Shown here piece by piece: positions 9,195 through 18,265 of a stretch of DNA of 64,000 nucleotides (position 1 is the first letter of the stretch; every line of letters begins with the position of its first letter). Origin of the DNA: Pseudoruminococcus_B sp937901805 (GTDB lineage: Bacteria; Bacillota; Clostridia; Oscillospirales; Ruminococcaceae); NCBI GenBank assembly GCA_963560245.1, contig CAUWNS010000002.1:62001-126000 (forward strand), in the 5' to 3' direction. The position numbers and the translations under genes are program-made. The notes below the pieces were generated by a model, which was given only the letters and a program-made list of their open reading frames with translations, was not told where the DNA came from and did no database searches.

Positions 9195-10051
9195 CGACGT
9201 TTCACCTTCCAGAAGGGAGTCCTCTTTTCAGCTGTTTCTGCCACAGGCTCCGGTATCAGTTCGCGTTCCAGCGTTGCCTTGAGCATCTGGAAATCAAAAT
9301 TACGCTTGAGCGTTCCATTTTGAGCTACCGTAATCACGCCGGTTTCTTCGGAAACAACCAAAACCACAGCATCCGAATTTTCACTCATACCCAGCGCAGC
9401 GCGGTGACGGGTTCCCAGTTCCCGGCTGATTGTATAATTCTCTGACAGGGGCAAAAAGCACCCCGCAGCATGCATTCTTCCGTTGCGGATAATCATGGCG
9501 CCGTCATGAAGCGGGGAATTCGGGAAAAAAATATTCCCAATTAGTTCTGGGCTTGGGTCTGCATCAATAACAGTACCTGTGCGGATAATATCTCCCAATT
9601 TCGTCTGCTTCTCACAGACAATCAGCGCCCCGATTTTCTGTTTGGACAGAGATACGCATGCTTCACAGATTGCATCAATCGCATGCTCCCAGCACGAAAC
9701 ATCATCCTCGTCTTCCCTAGCCGCAAATACGCTGCCAATTTTTGCACGCCCAACCTGTTCCAAAAGCTTTCGCAATTCCGGCTGAAAGACCACAACAATG
9801 GCAATGATTCCAAAATTCGCAAGATTCACCAGTAAAAAGCTCATGGTTTTCAGTCCAAGCTGTGTGGAAATCAGATATGCCGCCCCGAGAATAATAATCC
9901 CCTTTACCAGCTGTTCCGCACGGGTTTCTCGCAGGAGCTGGATCAATTTGTAAATCAAAAATGCGACAATGAGTATATCAATGACATCAAAGACGGTAAT
10001 GGTTTTAATTACGGAAAGGCACGACTGCCAAAACGCCGTCAAAATTTCCAT
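9191..10051 (-). CDS. cdaA: Membrane diadenylate cyclase CdaA
   Basis: Makes cyclic di-AMP from two ATP, a second messenger for potassium, osmolyte and cell-wall balance. About 286 residues: three N-terminal membrane helices, then a DAC (DisA_N) catalytic domain with SPLHDGAMIIRNGR (DGA motif) and LGTRHRAALGMSE (RHR motif), both intact. The ATG at 10051 has AAGGAA upstream and gives the family-typical start; a longer frame begins at 10075. Coupled to cdaR by a four-base overlap. 159 bp separate it from the aminotransferase gene upstream. Confidence 0.95.
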   Translation of the reverse strand: MEILTAFWQSCLSVIKTITVFDVIDILIVAFLIYKLIQLLRETRAEQLVKGIIILGAAYLISTQLGLKTMSFLLVNLANFGIIAIVVVFQPELRKLLEQVGRAKIGSVFAAREDEDDVSCWEHAIDAICEACVSLSKQKIGALIVCEKQTKLGDIIRTGTVIDADPSPELIGNIFFPNSPLHDGAMIIRNGRMHAAGCFLPLSENYTISRELGTRHRAALGMSENSDAVVLVVSEETGVITVAQNGTLKRNFDFQMLKATLERELIPEPVAETAEKRTPFWKVKRR

Positions 10052-10210
10052 AGTACACGTTCCTTCGCTTTCCAAAAGAATATCCGTTCATCTTTTTCTA
10101 TTTTATCATATTCCCGTCCATTTTCAATGCCTTTGACAGAATTAGGCCAAATTCCCAGTTCTTCCGATTTTCTGCCGGGAAATCGGCACCTTTTTTGAGA
10201 AAAACTCCGG

Positions 10211-11365
10211 CTATGTCCGTTTTTCTGCAATTTTTTTTATCATCCATGCAAATCGTTCCGTTTCGTGAAGCGTATGGAACGCCGAGAAACTTGCCCGTAC
10301 CGTCCCGGCCTCCAATGTGGAAAATGCGCGGTGCGCAAGAGGAGCACAATGCAGCCCCGCACGTACGGCTGCACCCATCCGGTTAAGGGCAGATGCTGTT
10401 TCCTCTGAATGCATCCCTCTGACGTTAAAACTGATAACCGGCACATGGCTGCTTTCCTGAGGACACTCGGTATAGAGCGTAATATCCGGATTTCTTTTCA
10501 GCTGTTGATACAGGGCACGGGCAAGTTTCCTTTCATGCGCCTCAATTCTGGAAATCCCCAGCCGGTTTACAAAATCCAGCCCCGCAGAAAGTCCGCAGAT
10601 CCCCACCGTGTTGATGGTCCCGCTTTCCAGACGGTCGGGAAGCAAATCCGGCTGGGCCAAATCTTCTGAAAAACTACCCGTCCCTCCCTCCATTATCGTT
10701 TGAGGGAGTTCTCCCGGTGCCGCTATCAAAATTCCGGTTCCCGTCGGCCCATACAGTCCCTTATGTCCCGCCGTACACAGGCAGGCATTCGGCATTTTTT
10801 TTAAATCAATCGGAAGCACTCCCGCAGTTTGGGCCGCATCGATGATCAGGCGCAGACCATAGCTTTCACACAGCGCATACAGCCGCTGCACCGGAACCAC
10901 CACCCCAAACACATTGGAAGCATGGGTGGTAATAATCGCGCTGGTCTGACCCGGGCGGATCTCCCGTTCAAAATTCCGGACTGTCTGATCGGGATCGCCT
11001 TCCACCACGTGAGCAACGGAACAGGCCACTCCCAGCCGCTGCGACAGGGCATACACCGGCCTGGAAACCGCATTGTGTTCCAAATCGGAAATAACTACAT
11101 GACAGTTTGGCGCAAGGTAACCTTTGATGGCAAAATTAGTTGCCTCTGTACAGTTTTTCAGGAAAATTACCCGCTCTGCCTCCTCACACCCAAACAGTTT
11201 CGCCGCCTTTTCCCGGCACTCATACACCATTTGCGCCGCCTTCAGAGACAGAGCATGTCCACCGCGGCCAGGATTGCCGCCAAAGCGGGTCACCGCGGAC
11301 GATACCGCCCGGGCGACCTGCGGCGGTTTTGGATAGGTGGTTGCCGCATTGTCGAAATACATCAT
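10211..11365 (-). CDS. Class V aminotransferase, cysteine desulfurase-like
   Basis: PLP-dependent enzyme of about 384 residues. It starts MYFDNAATTYPKP as in NifS/SufS-type desulfurases; the PLP lysine is in CTAGHKGLYGPTGTG, the PLP-binding aspartate in LIIDAAQTAG, and a cysteine in RAGLHCAPLAH matches the sulfur-accepting position. The EGGTGS segment marks the subfamily found next to DUF3343 proteins. It overlaps the DUF3343 stop by four bases. By family context it probably feeds sulfur or selenium into a carrier protein; the acceptor is inferred, not shown. Confidence 0.85.
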   Translation of the reverse strand: MMYFDNAATTYPKPPQVARAVSSAVTRFGGNPGRGGHALSLKAAQMVYECREKAAKLFGCEEAERVIFLKNCTEATNFAIKGYLAPNCHVVISDLEHNAVSRPVYALSQRLGVACSVAHVVEGDPDQTVRNFEREIRPGQTSAIITTHASNVFGVVVPVQRLYALCESYGLRLIIDAAQTAGVLPIDLKKMPNACLCTAGHKGLYGPTGTGILIAAPGELPQTIMEGGTGSFSEDLAQPDLLPDRLESGTINTVGICGLSAGLDFVNRLGISRIEAHERKLARALYQQLKRNPDITLYTECPQESSHVPVISFNVRGMHSEETASALNRMGAAVRAGLHCAPLAHRAFSTLEAGTVRASFSAFHTLHETERFAWMIKKIAEKRT

Positions 11366-11604
11366 AAAATCCGTTCTCCCCTCTCACCGAAAATCATAAC
11401 ATCAAGACCCCGTTGGTTTTGCAGTATATCTGCCGCCTGCCGTATCCGGTTCGCAGAAACCCGGACACAGTAACTGCAACCCCTTCCAGCAAGAAACGAA
11501 GGAGTTTTTTCAATATCAGAATAGATACCAGCACGGGCAAGCGTTTCTTTGACCCGCAGGGCCTGCGTGACGGAACGCACAATCAAATAAGGCCTTCCCG
11601 TCAT
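11362..11604 (-). CDS. DUF3343 small protein, putative Se/S carrier
   Basis: 80 residues. The core resembles the DUF3343 family: a start MTGRPYLIVRSVTQALRVKE, then GRGCSYCVRV holding a CxxC pair. Members sit beside class V aminotransferases and are suspected sulfur or selenium carriers. The ATG at 11604 has GGAGG eight bases upstream; the ATG at 11619 does not. The next gene overlaps by four bases. About 160 bases of strongly structured sequence precede the gene (11624-11789), so expression may be controlled by an RNA element. Confidence 0.8.
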   Translation of the reverse strand: MTGRPYLIVRSVTQALRVKETLARAGIYSDIEKTPSFLAGRGCSYCVRVSANRIRQAADILQNQRGLDVMIFGERGERIL

Positions 11605-11623
11605 GATAAAGACCTCCATTTCT

Positions 11624-11789
11624 ATAAAAAAGAGCCCCTTGCCGGCGCCGGTTCACCGCCATAGGGACCCTGGGCAAAATTAGCATCTTCTGGTTTTATC
11701 CTATGCGGGGAACCTTTGAAATGTGTCCGGACAGGCTATTTTTTTGAAGCAGCGGAAAAACGGCTGGTTATGACGATAAAACCGGCTCT
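11624..11789 (-). ncRNA. Structured leader or small RNA before the DUF3343 gene (family unknown)
   Basis: Read on the minus strand this 166-base stretch is closed by AGAGCC (11784-11789) pairing with GGCTCT (11631-11636), followed directly by a U-run (11625-11630). Inside, ATAG..CCTG can pair with CAGG..CTAT, and a GC-rich palindrome CCGGCGCCGG lies just before the closing strand. A nine-base complement (GGTTTTATC/GATAAAACC) offers an alternative fold. A long rod with closing helix and terminator fits an independent RNA such as a 6S-like RNA, or a cis-acting attenuator for the gene starting 20 bases later. I do not recognise a named riboswitch core. The 11605-11938 intergenic region otherwise holds only promoter-like sequence for the lipoprotein gene. 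Confidence 0.4.
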
Positions 11790-11938
11790 GAGACAATTAG
11801 GGAGCCCTGATCTTTTATGATTTTTCCCCATCCCCTTAATTCCCAGTTCTTTTTACGAAAAGCCACACTCTGTTCAAAATTCCATGCTACACTCCAATCC
11901 AATCAGAATATTATTTTCAGGTTTCAGGATGTGAAAAA

Positions 11939-12673
11939 ATGAAAAAACTGCTATGTCTCTTCCTCAGCTGCTTTTTATTGATTTCTCTTGTTTCCTGTAA
12001 AAACAACCGTTACGGGGATTCGGCGGAACCTTCTGCCGCAACGGATTCAAAGTCAGAAAATCGTTTTGTTCCAAATACAGAACGGGAAGAGGAGCCAAAC
12101 GGAGAGTCCCCTCTTTATCGGGTCTATGCGGACGCACTGCCCGCTCCCATTTCCCCGGCTCTTGAAAAGGGAAGCTGCCAATTCGGGGAAAGGACACTTC
12201 TTTTGGAAGATCCGGCGGAGAACAGACCGGAACAGTTAGTTGCAGAATACCACTATTACCAGCTTTCCGCAGAGCCGAAAAAGATTTCCAAACTATTAGG
12301 AAAAACAGAGATGATGCAGGCACATCTCACTGGGATAGAACAGGAATACAAAGAGGGGATTTCCCCCATAAAATGCACAGTATACCGGCTGAACACCCTG
12401 ACAAAAGAGGACATTGCCGCCGCTAATCCATACCAAAAACAAAAGCTGCTCGATATGATAAGAGCCCTTCAAATAGAAGAATACGCAGTGATATGCGCGG
12501 AGGTTTCCTATATATATCCGGCCGATATCCCCCCGATGGATCCCGGCCCCATCCCGGGAAGACATGCGGAATACTTTCTGTCGGCGGTTATCAAAGACAA
12601 CCCCGAATGGAAGCTGTATGCAAGGGGCATGGAATTTGTCCGTTCTACAGGCTCCAGTCAGCCTTCTGTGTAA
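11939..12673 (+). CDS. Putative lipoprotein of unknown function
   Basis: 244 residues. A lipoprotein signal peptide is clear: MKK, a hydrophobic stretch of leucines and a lipobox LVSC with the cysteine at residue 20. A low-complexity charged linker (about 25-55) follows, then a compact mixed domain without a motif I recognise. The start is the ATG at 11939. The product is probably tethered to the outer face of the membrane. It is flanked by divergent and unrelated genes and is likely monocistronic. Confidence 0.7.
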   Translation: MKKLLCLFLSCFLLISLVSCKNNRYGDSAEPSAATDSKSENRFVPNTEREEEPNGESPLYRVYADALPAPISPALEKGSCQFGERTLLLEDPAENRPEQLVAEYHYYQLSAEPKKISKLLGKTEMMQAHLTGIEQEYKEGISPIKCTVYRLNTLTKEDIAAANPYQKQKLLDMIRALQIEEYAVICAEVSYIYPADIPPMDPGPIPGRHAEYFLSAVIKDNPEWKLYARGMEFVRSTGSSQPSV

Positions 12674-12844
12674 GCAGGACGTTTAAGAGAAAGCAACCCC
12701 GTATTCGTCCGGACAATCACACAGATGTATTTTCCTTCGGAAACCATACTGGGAAAGAGAAAAACGTCTTTGTTTCCATGCAGGTGCAAAACCAGGAAAC
12801 GCTTGCTCCCATTACAAGAAAAAGCAACTACACATCAGGAAAAC

Positions 12845-12873
12845 TTGACAATTGTTTTCTTAGAGTATAGACT
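12845..12873 (+). promoter_or_regulatory. Sigma-A-type promoter for the SDR gene
   Basis: TTGACA at 12845-12850, a 17-base spacer and TAGACT at 12868-12873, 39 bp before the GTG/ATG region of the SDR gene, whose ribosome site GGGAGG lies at 12900-12905. The rest of the 12674-12844 gap shows no gene that I can support. Confidence 0.5.
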
Positions 12874-12912
12874 ATTTTTGGAAATTATATTAAGAAACGG
12901 GAGGAAATAACC

Positions 12913-13674
12913 GTGAAACAATTGAATAAAAAAGTTGCCATTGTAACCGGCGCCGGCCAGGGGATCGGCAAAGGCATCGCGCTTTGTCTGGCAAAGCGCG
13001 GCGTAAAAATTATTGCGACCGGCCGCCGCCTTGAGCCCATTGAGCAGACCATTTCTGAAATAAAAGAGCTCGGCGGAGAAGGGTTTGCTATGAGCTGCGA
13101 TTCTGCGGATCGCGCAAGAGTAGAAGAGGTAGTCAAAGCCGCCGTTGACACTTACGGTGCGATTGACGTAATTGTCAATAACGGCCAGGCAATTGTTCCC
13201 TCCGCAACCGTTGAAGACACCACATATGACAATATGCTAAAAGCATGGCAGAGCGGCGTCATCGGTTCTCTCAACTACATGCAGGCTGCGTTTCCCTATA
13301 TGAAGGAACAGCATGAGGGAAGAATTATAAACTTTGCTTCTGCTACCGGAATGTTTGGTATTGCAAACCAGCTCGCCTATGGATCAAACAAAGAGGCTCT
13401 GCGCGGACTGACAAAAATTGCCGCAAAAGAATGGGGTCAGTATGGTATCTGCGTGAACGTAGTCCTTCCCGGCGCAGAATCCCCAGCGGCAAAAGCATGG
13501 GCTCAGAAATTCCCAGAAGAATATGCAAAACAGGTCAATTTGAACCCCATGAAGAGATTTGGAGATCCGGAAACAGACATTGCACCGGTCATTGCTTTCC
13601 TTGCCGGCCCGGATTCCTGTTATTTCTCCGGCCAGAGCGTCATCGTAGACGGCGCAAATTCCATCATGCCGTAA
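12913..13674 (+). CDS. SDR-family NAD(P)-dependent oxidoreductase
   Basis: 253 residues, the classical short-chain dehydrogenase length. Cofactor motif TGAGQGIGKG (residues 12-21), catalytic serine in NFASATGMFG, and the YGSNK motif that places Tyr and Lys four apart. The usual NNAG structural motif is altered to NNGQA. The C-terminal SGQSVIVDGA is typical of FabG-like and sugar/steroid dehydrogenases. The substrate cannot be assigned. The ATG at 12913 is preceded by GGGAGGAAATAACC. It appears monocistronic, ending at a strong terminator at 13747. Confidence 0.85.
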   Translation: MKQLNKKVAIVTGAGQGIGKGIALCLAKRGVKIIATGRRLEPIEQTISEIKELGGEGFAMSCDSADRARVEEVVKAAVDTYGAIDVIVNNGQAIVPSATVEDTTYDNMLKAWQSGVIGSLNYMQAAFPYMKEQHEGRIINFASATGMFGIANQLAYGSNKEALRGLTKIAAKEWGQYGICVNVVLPGAESPAAKAWAQKFPEEYAKQVNLNPMKRFGDPETDIAPVIAFLAGPDSCYFSGQSVIVDGANSIMP

Positions 13675-13746
13675 TTGTCAATCGACTCGGCATACGCTGC
13701 AAACAGAAACTGATACAAAATACGATCCAAGCATGCACAAACAATA

Positions 13747-13786
13747 CGGCAAAAAGCGGCAGGAAAATTCCTGCCGCTTTTTGCCG
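13747..13786. terminator. Bidirectional Rho-independent terminator
   Basis: A perfect 18-bp stem (CGGCAAAAAGCGGCAGGA with its complement) around a short AT loop. The A- and T-rich flanks allow use in both directions, serving the SDR gene and the convergent YfhO-like gene. Confidence 0.85.
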
Positions 13787-13809
13787 TGCGTTTGTATATC
13801 AGGATATGA

Positions 13810-16476
13810 CTACTGAAAAAAATTCCTAATCAGATAGACGGCCACGGGCATAAGGTAAAGCAAAGCGAATACGGCCCCTCCCAAAACGGAGAGCGCCACA
13901 ATTGCCGGCTTTTCCAAGACTGCAAGGACAAGTTTGCCCCTCCTCTGCAAAATAACCAGAGCCGCCGTTAATACCGTACCGGCCAGGGACAGCGCCGCGC
14001 CGGCAGGCAATCCAGGAGGCAGATAGGTGATGGAAATCGCATTTTCCCCTTCCTCTAAAGGGATTGCCATAAAACAATCAAACACACGGGAATACTCCCG
14101 CTTTTGGCCGTTGACCTGTACTGTAAAACCGCGATCATATGGAATACTGAGGAAAAGCGTATCCCCGGCCTGTGCATTTGCCGTGCCTGTAATCCCGCTG
14201 TTTTCCACCTTCAAATCAGCGGTTCTCGCCCCGGACAGGATTTGAGAAACCCGTTCGTCCTCCATGGAAAAAACGCCAAAAGAGGAGACGTCCATATCCT
14301 TTTTGACCCGGAGAGTGATCAGGAGTTCTTTTGTTGTATGTTCTGCCAGTGCGTACAGCCCGTTTGATTTCTGCGTCGGGTACCCCTGCATCACCGTTAC
14401 CCCGTTGACCGAGATATCAAACGCGCTGTAATAGGGCTGGCTCAGCGCGTTGCTGACCGAACCAAAACAGTCAAAATACACCGTACGGGGCTGTTCCGTT
14501 GCGGGCAACAGATATTCCAGCAGAGCTGTTTCCCCCGGGGCCGTTTCCCGTTCCAGATGATATTCCCCGTCAAAGTACAACTGCACTCCGGAAGTATAGA
14601 CGGGCCGATATTCCTGTACCAGGGTTTCCTGCGTCCCAAACAACGTTTGCAAGACCTGTTCGTTGACATAGGGCCTTTGAATCATAGGAAGTTCTTCCCA
14701 TCCGTCCAAATCCGCCTGGGTCAGCAGGCCGAGCGGAAGCGTCCCGCTGTTTTCTATAATTTGATATTTCTCGTTTTTATAAACCGAATTCCCATTCGCA
14801 TCAGAACCAGCCCAGGTAATACTGTATTTATTTTGCAGCAAAGCATCGCTGAACCGCGTCCCACCAACAGAACTGACTTCCATCCAATAGGAAGAATACC
14901 CGAGTTTTTTAATCCCGGACATATAATTTTGAGACGTCAGTGACGTATAGTGATTCAGGGTAGAATATCCCGCGGCTCCGGTCAGATTGAGATCATAGCT
15001 TTTTTCCAGATTTTTTACCCGGTAAAAACTGTCATCCTGTATGCGATCCTCCAAATCCATAACGCTTCGGTAATTATAATCCCCACGCTGCGGAAAAAAG
15101 GTGAGGACATAAAACGAACTTTCCGCACACACCAGAAAACAAAAGAACAGGCAGAATACCCTCCTTGTCATCACACGGCTGCGATACATCACATAGCAGG
15201 AAAAGTAACCCAGAACCAGGATCAATACGAACATTAAAAACAGGGCAAGGGATCGGCTGTTTCCCCAAAGGGTTTTGACATAGACCCCCAGATCCTGTTT
15301 ATGCCGGACAAGCAGCGCTGTGCCCGCACCCAATGCGAGCGCCAAAAAAGCGATTCCGGCAAATACCGCCCATTTTTTAGACCGGAAAGGTTCCTGGATC
15401 GGGCGCTGCTGGAGTACCTCCGCCGCAAGGATTAATCCCAGGAAAATGGTAATATAGCCATATCTTCCGGGGAATGCCTGGTAACTCCCTGTATGCCACA
15501 TTTTATTGACGGGCTCAATGACCATGGGAACTGCCAGAAGCAAAAAGCTGAAGACAACTACTTTTTGTTCCTTAACCGAATCCAATCCAAGGGCAGTCCT
15601 GCATATTCGATACAAAAACACCGGGATCAGATATGCCGTACAGAGCAGGAGCATACCTATCGTATCCATCCGGGTGAAGAAATCCCCTTTGCAGAGGCTG
15701 GCAAAAACATTTTCCCCGCGGGCGGAACTGAAATACTGCATCAGAGAAGGCAGCCATACCACAGCTGTAAGCAGTCCCGCGCCAATAGTCCCGATACCAA
15801 GCGACACCACAGCCTGTCCGCACCGCAACTCCCTGAAGGAAAAGAAGACCCATAGACAGCTGCACAGCACCAAAAAGGCAAGCAGCATATAGCTGAGATA
15901 GAAATGGACTGTAATCATGGCGGACAGGCAGAGAAGATAGGGGAGAAAGCGCCCTGTTTCTGCCAGATGATGCACAGCGATCAGCAGAAGAGGAAACAGA
16001 TACATCATATCCAGCCAGACAAGATTCTGGTAAAATAGCATGACATATCCGCAAAAAGCATAGGACACAGAAAGCGCAGTGACAAACCCCAGTTCCAATT
16101 TTGGAAACAGTTTTGAAAAAAACAGGGCGGCCGTCCCGGCACACACCGCCATTTTCAGCATAACCAGGATATTCATAAAAAGATACATATCCGACTTGTC
16201 CACAAAAGCAGTCAAAAAAGAAAACGGGCTTGCAAGAAAAAACAGGAGCACACCCCAAAAATTCATTCCGCCCGCATTTTGAACATTGAAAAACAGCCCC
16301 TGTTTCCCAAGCAAAATATCCCGGAAGTCATCCATCAGAGGGATCACCTGCTGATTCATATCCCCCCAGGAAACGGACATTTCTCCAAACGGAAACAGGC
16401 CGCCAGCCGCATAAATGACAGCCAGTATGCCAACCACGGCGAGCATTGGCAGCACCACTTTGAATCGTTTTTCCAT
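13810..16476 (-). CDS. YfhO-family integral membrane protein
   Basis: 888 residues. About a dozen hydrophobic helices fill residues 1-440, including the long first loop with SWGDMNQQVIPLMDDFRD, which resembles the acidic first-loop region of GT-C fold glycosyltransferases and the YfhO family. A large soluble beta-rich domain follows (about 460-830) and one or two more helices close the C-terminus. Family members (B. subtilis YfhO) are implicated in glycosylating lipoteichoic acid or wall polymers; the sugar and acceptor are not known here. The ATG at 16476 is the first in frame after upstream stops. It stands alone between terminators. Confidence 0.82.
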   Translation of the reverse strand: MEKRFKVVLPMLAVVGILAVIYAAGGLFPFGEMSVSWGDMNQQVIPLMDDFRDILLGKQGLFFNVQNAGGMNFWGVLLFFLASPFSFLTAFVDKSDMYLFMNILVMLKMAVCAGTAALFFSKLFPKLELGFVTALSVSYAFCGYVMLFYQNLVWLDMMYLFPLLLIAVHHLAETGRFLPYLLCLSAMITVHFYLSYMLLAFLVLCSCLWVFFSFRELRCGQAVVSLGIGTIGAGLLTAVVWLPSLMQYFSSARGENVFASLCKGDFFTRMDTIGMLLLCTAYLIPVFLYRICRTALGLDSVKEQKVVVFSFLLLAVPMVIEPVNKMWHTGSYQAFPGRYGYITIFLGLILAAEVLQQRPIQEPFRSKKWAVFAGIAFLALALGAGTALLVRHKQDLGVYVKTLWGNSRSLALFLMFVLILVLGYFSCYVMYRSRVMTRRVFCLFFCFLVCAESSFYVLTFFPQRGDYNYRSVMDLEDRIQDDSFYRVKNLEKSYDLNLTGAAGYSTLNHYTSLTSQNYMSGIKKLGYSSYWMEVSSVGGTRFSDALLQNKYSITWAGSDANGNSVYKNEKYQIIENSGTLPLGLLTQADLDGWEELPMIQRPYVNEQVLQTLFGTQETLVQEYRPVYTSGVQLYFDGEYHLERETAPGETALLEYLLPATEQPRTVYFDCFGSVSNALSQPYYSAFDISVNGVTVMQGYPTQKSNGLYALAEHTTKELLITLRVKKDMDVSSFGVFSMEDERVSQILSGARTADLKVENSGITGTANAQAGDTLFLSIPYDRGFTVQVNGQKREYSRVFDCFMAIPLEEGENAISITYLPPGLPAGAALSLAGTVLTAALVILQRRGKLVLAVLEKPAIVALSVLGGAVFALLYLMPVAVYLIRNFFQ

Positions 16477-16586
16477 CCCGGCACCTCGTATAATAGATTC
16501 TCTGGTTAGTTTAAAGGATTATCAGGAAAAACACAAGAAGAAAATGTAAATAATTTCCTATTCAGGCCGATTTCTTGTAAAAAAAA

Positions 16587-16616
16587 GAAAAGCGGAGGAA
16601 ATTTCCTCCGCTTTTC
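16587..16616. terminator. Rho-independent terminator downstream of the antiporter gene
   Basis: Palindrome GAAAAGCGGAGGAAA with its complement, followed by T-rich sequence on the minus strand, 15 bp past the antiporter stop codon. Confidence 0.8.
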
Positions 16617-16630
16617 CCGCTGTTTTCCCA

Positions 16631-17890
16631 TTAAGCCAGGCCGTTTTCCTCAAACTGGCTGTCAATATCACGGACCACTTGGAGCTCGCTGTCGGAGCCA
16701 TCTTTCCCTTCAGGGGTCGGGGGATCGTTTTTATACAAGACTTTGAGCAGTATCGGTGTGGCAACGGTGGACACAATGACCAGGACTATAACCGCCGCAA
16801 ACAAAGCCGGCTGGATAATCCCGGCACTGGCACCCTTTTGCGCCACGATCAACGCCACTTCCCCGCGGGACATCATGCCCACGCCGATGCGCAGGGCATC
16901 CTTATTACTGAAATGAAAGGGCTTTGCAAACAACCCGCATCCTACCACTTTTGTCAGCAGGCCGACTATGGTAAGGACAATGGTAAACCAGAGCATATCA
17001 ATCCCGACTTCCCGGAGATTGGTATTGATACCGATGCTTGCAAAAAAGATTGGCCCAAAAATCATGTAAGAAGTCACATCAATTTTACGGACAATGTAGC
17101 TGGTCGAACGGATATTGCAAAGGATAATCCCGGCAAAGAACGCGCCGGTGATATCGGCAACACCGAAGAAGTGCTCCGCCGCATAGGACAGCAGCAGGCA
17201 GAACACCAGGCCCAGAATTGGAATCCGGCGCTGTTCCACTTTCCGCTTTTCCAGTTTTTTAAACAGGATATGGGCTCCAAACCCAATAAGCAGGACAAAA
17301 ACAAAAAAGCAAATTGTGCTGATAACTACCTGCAGCGGGCTGCCGGCAGAGGTATCCTTCATGCCAATTACAAAGGTGAGGACAATAATTCCGATGATAT
17401 CATCAATGATAGCGGCGCCCAAAATCGCCGTTCCCACACGGCCTTTCAGCTTCCCGAGTTCTCGCAGGGTCTCCACGGTAATGCTGACGGAAGTCGCAGT
17501 CAATATGACGCCGACAAAAACCGCCTCAATAAAGCCCTGGCTGCCCACCGGAGAGAATCCGTAAAACAAACTGTAAACCAGATACCCGCCGCCAAGTGAA
17601 ACCACTACGCCTGCTACGGCAATCACAAAAGCTGCGAGACCCGTCTTTTTCAGTTCCTGCAGGTCTGTCTCCAGTCCTGCGGTGAACATCAGCATAATGA
17701 CGCCGATCTCCGCCATTTTTGAAATAAAATCACTTTCATGTACAATGTTAAAACAACTCGGTCCAATCAAAAGGCCGGCAAGAATTGCCCCCACTACCTG
17801 CGGCAAGCTGATCCTCTTTGTAAAGATCCCCAGCAGCTTTGTCAACAGGAGAATGATGGCCAGATCAAGAAAAAAACCATATGACAGCAT
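16631..17890 (-). CDS. CPA2-family cation:proton antiporter
   Basis: 419 residues with about twelve membrane helices. The Na+/H+ exchanger core is recognisable: LPQVVGAILAGLLIGPSC near the start, VIMLMFTAGLETDL, and the ion-binding AAIIDDIIGIIVL (two adjacent aspartates near residue 163). A short hydrophilic tail of about 35 residues ends the protein; there is no TrkA-N domain. It resembles KefB/NapA-type exchangers for Na+ or K+; the ion cannot be decided from sequence. It is divergent from the CRP-type operon, and the shared 407-bp intergenic region carries CRP-box-like sites that could also act on it. Confidence 0.88.
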   Translation of the reverse strand: MLSYGFFLDLAIILLLTKLLGIFTKRISLPQVVGAILAGLLIGPSCFNIVHESDFISKMAEIGVIMLMFTAGLETDLQELKKTGLAAFVIAVAGVVVSLGGGYLVYSLFYGFSPVGSQGFIEAVFVGVILTATSVSITVETLRELGKLKGRVGTAILGAAIIDDIIGIIVLTFVIGMKDTSAGSPLQVVISTICFFVFVLLIGFGAHILFKKLEKRKVEQRRIPILGLVFCLLLSYAAEHFFGVADITGAFFAGIILCNIRSTSYIVRKIDVTSYMIFGPIFFASIGINTNLREVGIDMLWFTIVLTIVGLLTKVVGCGLFAKPFHFSNKDALRIGVGMMSRGEVALIVAQKGASAGIIQPALFAAVIVLVIVSTVATPILLKVLYKNDPPTPEGKDGSDSELQVVRDIDSQFEENGLA

Positions 17891-18080
17891 CTGTTACCCT
17901 TCCTTTTTTCCAGATTCCACACCGGCTTGCTTTGGAGCAATCCGGTATACCCCCATCCGCATTTCCAGATTTTCTTTACCCTGGCAAAAGTATCCCTTTG
18001 ACAGAAAAAAGAAAACCTGCAAACTGCATCCTTTTCTCAGGCAAAATCCCAAATTTACATGTTCTTTTACCTGAACGGCG

Positions 18081-18109
18081 TTTACTACCGGTACAAATTG
18101 TAGTATAAT
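18081..18109 (+). promoter_or_regulatory. Promoter of the tandem-CRP operon
   Basis: TTTACT (18081-18086), 17-base spacer and perfect TATAAT (18104-18109). Transcription would start near 18116, giving a leader of about 180 bases that holds three CRP-box-like palindromes. The remaining part of the 17891-18297 gap shows no gene that I support. Confidence 0.55.
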
Positions 18110-18123
18110 TGAAAATAGAATTC

Positions 18124-18139
18124 TGTGATTTTGATTACA
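18124..18139. promoter_or_regulatory. CRP-box-like operator A
   Basis: TGTGATTTTGATTACA matches the CRP-type pattern TGTGA-N6-TCACA with one change in the right half. It starts about eight bases after the predicted transcription start, a position suited to repression. Identity as the operator of the adjacent regulator is inferred. Confidence 0.5.
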
Positions 18140-18190
18140 TTTTTGACAACCATTTTTCACAATCATTTCTCCACAGTAAAGCGTAGTCTT

Positions 18191-18206
18191 TGTCATCATT
18201 TTCACA
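18191..18206. promoter_or_regulatory. CRP-box-like operator B
   Basis: TGTCATCATTTTCACA: right half TCACA is perfect, left half has one change from TGTGA. Its centre lies 67 bp from that of operator A. Confidence 0.45.
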
Positions 18207-18265
18207 TGGAATTCCTTTTTAGGGGATGATCTCGTGCCACCCCCTCCCTTAACATGAATTTAATC

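Noticed and set aside
17894..18205. 103-residue minus-strand frame between the antiporter and the tandem regulator
   Set aside because: Low-quality composition, no ribosome site, and it covers the promoter and operator sites of the divergent operon.
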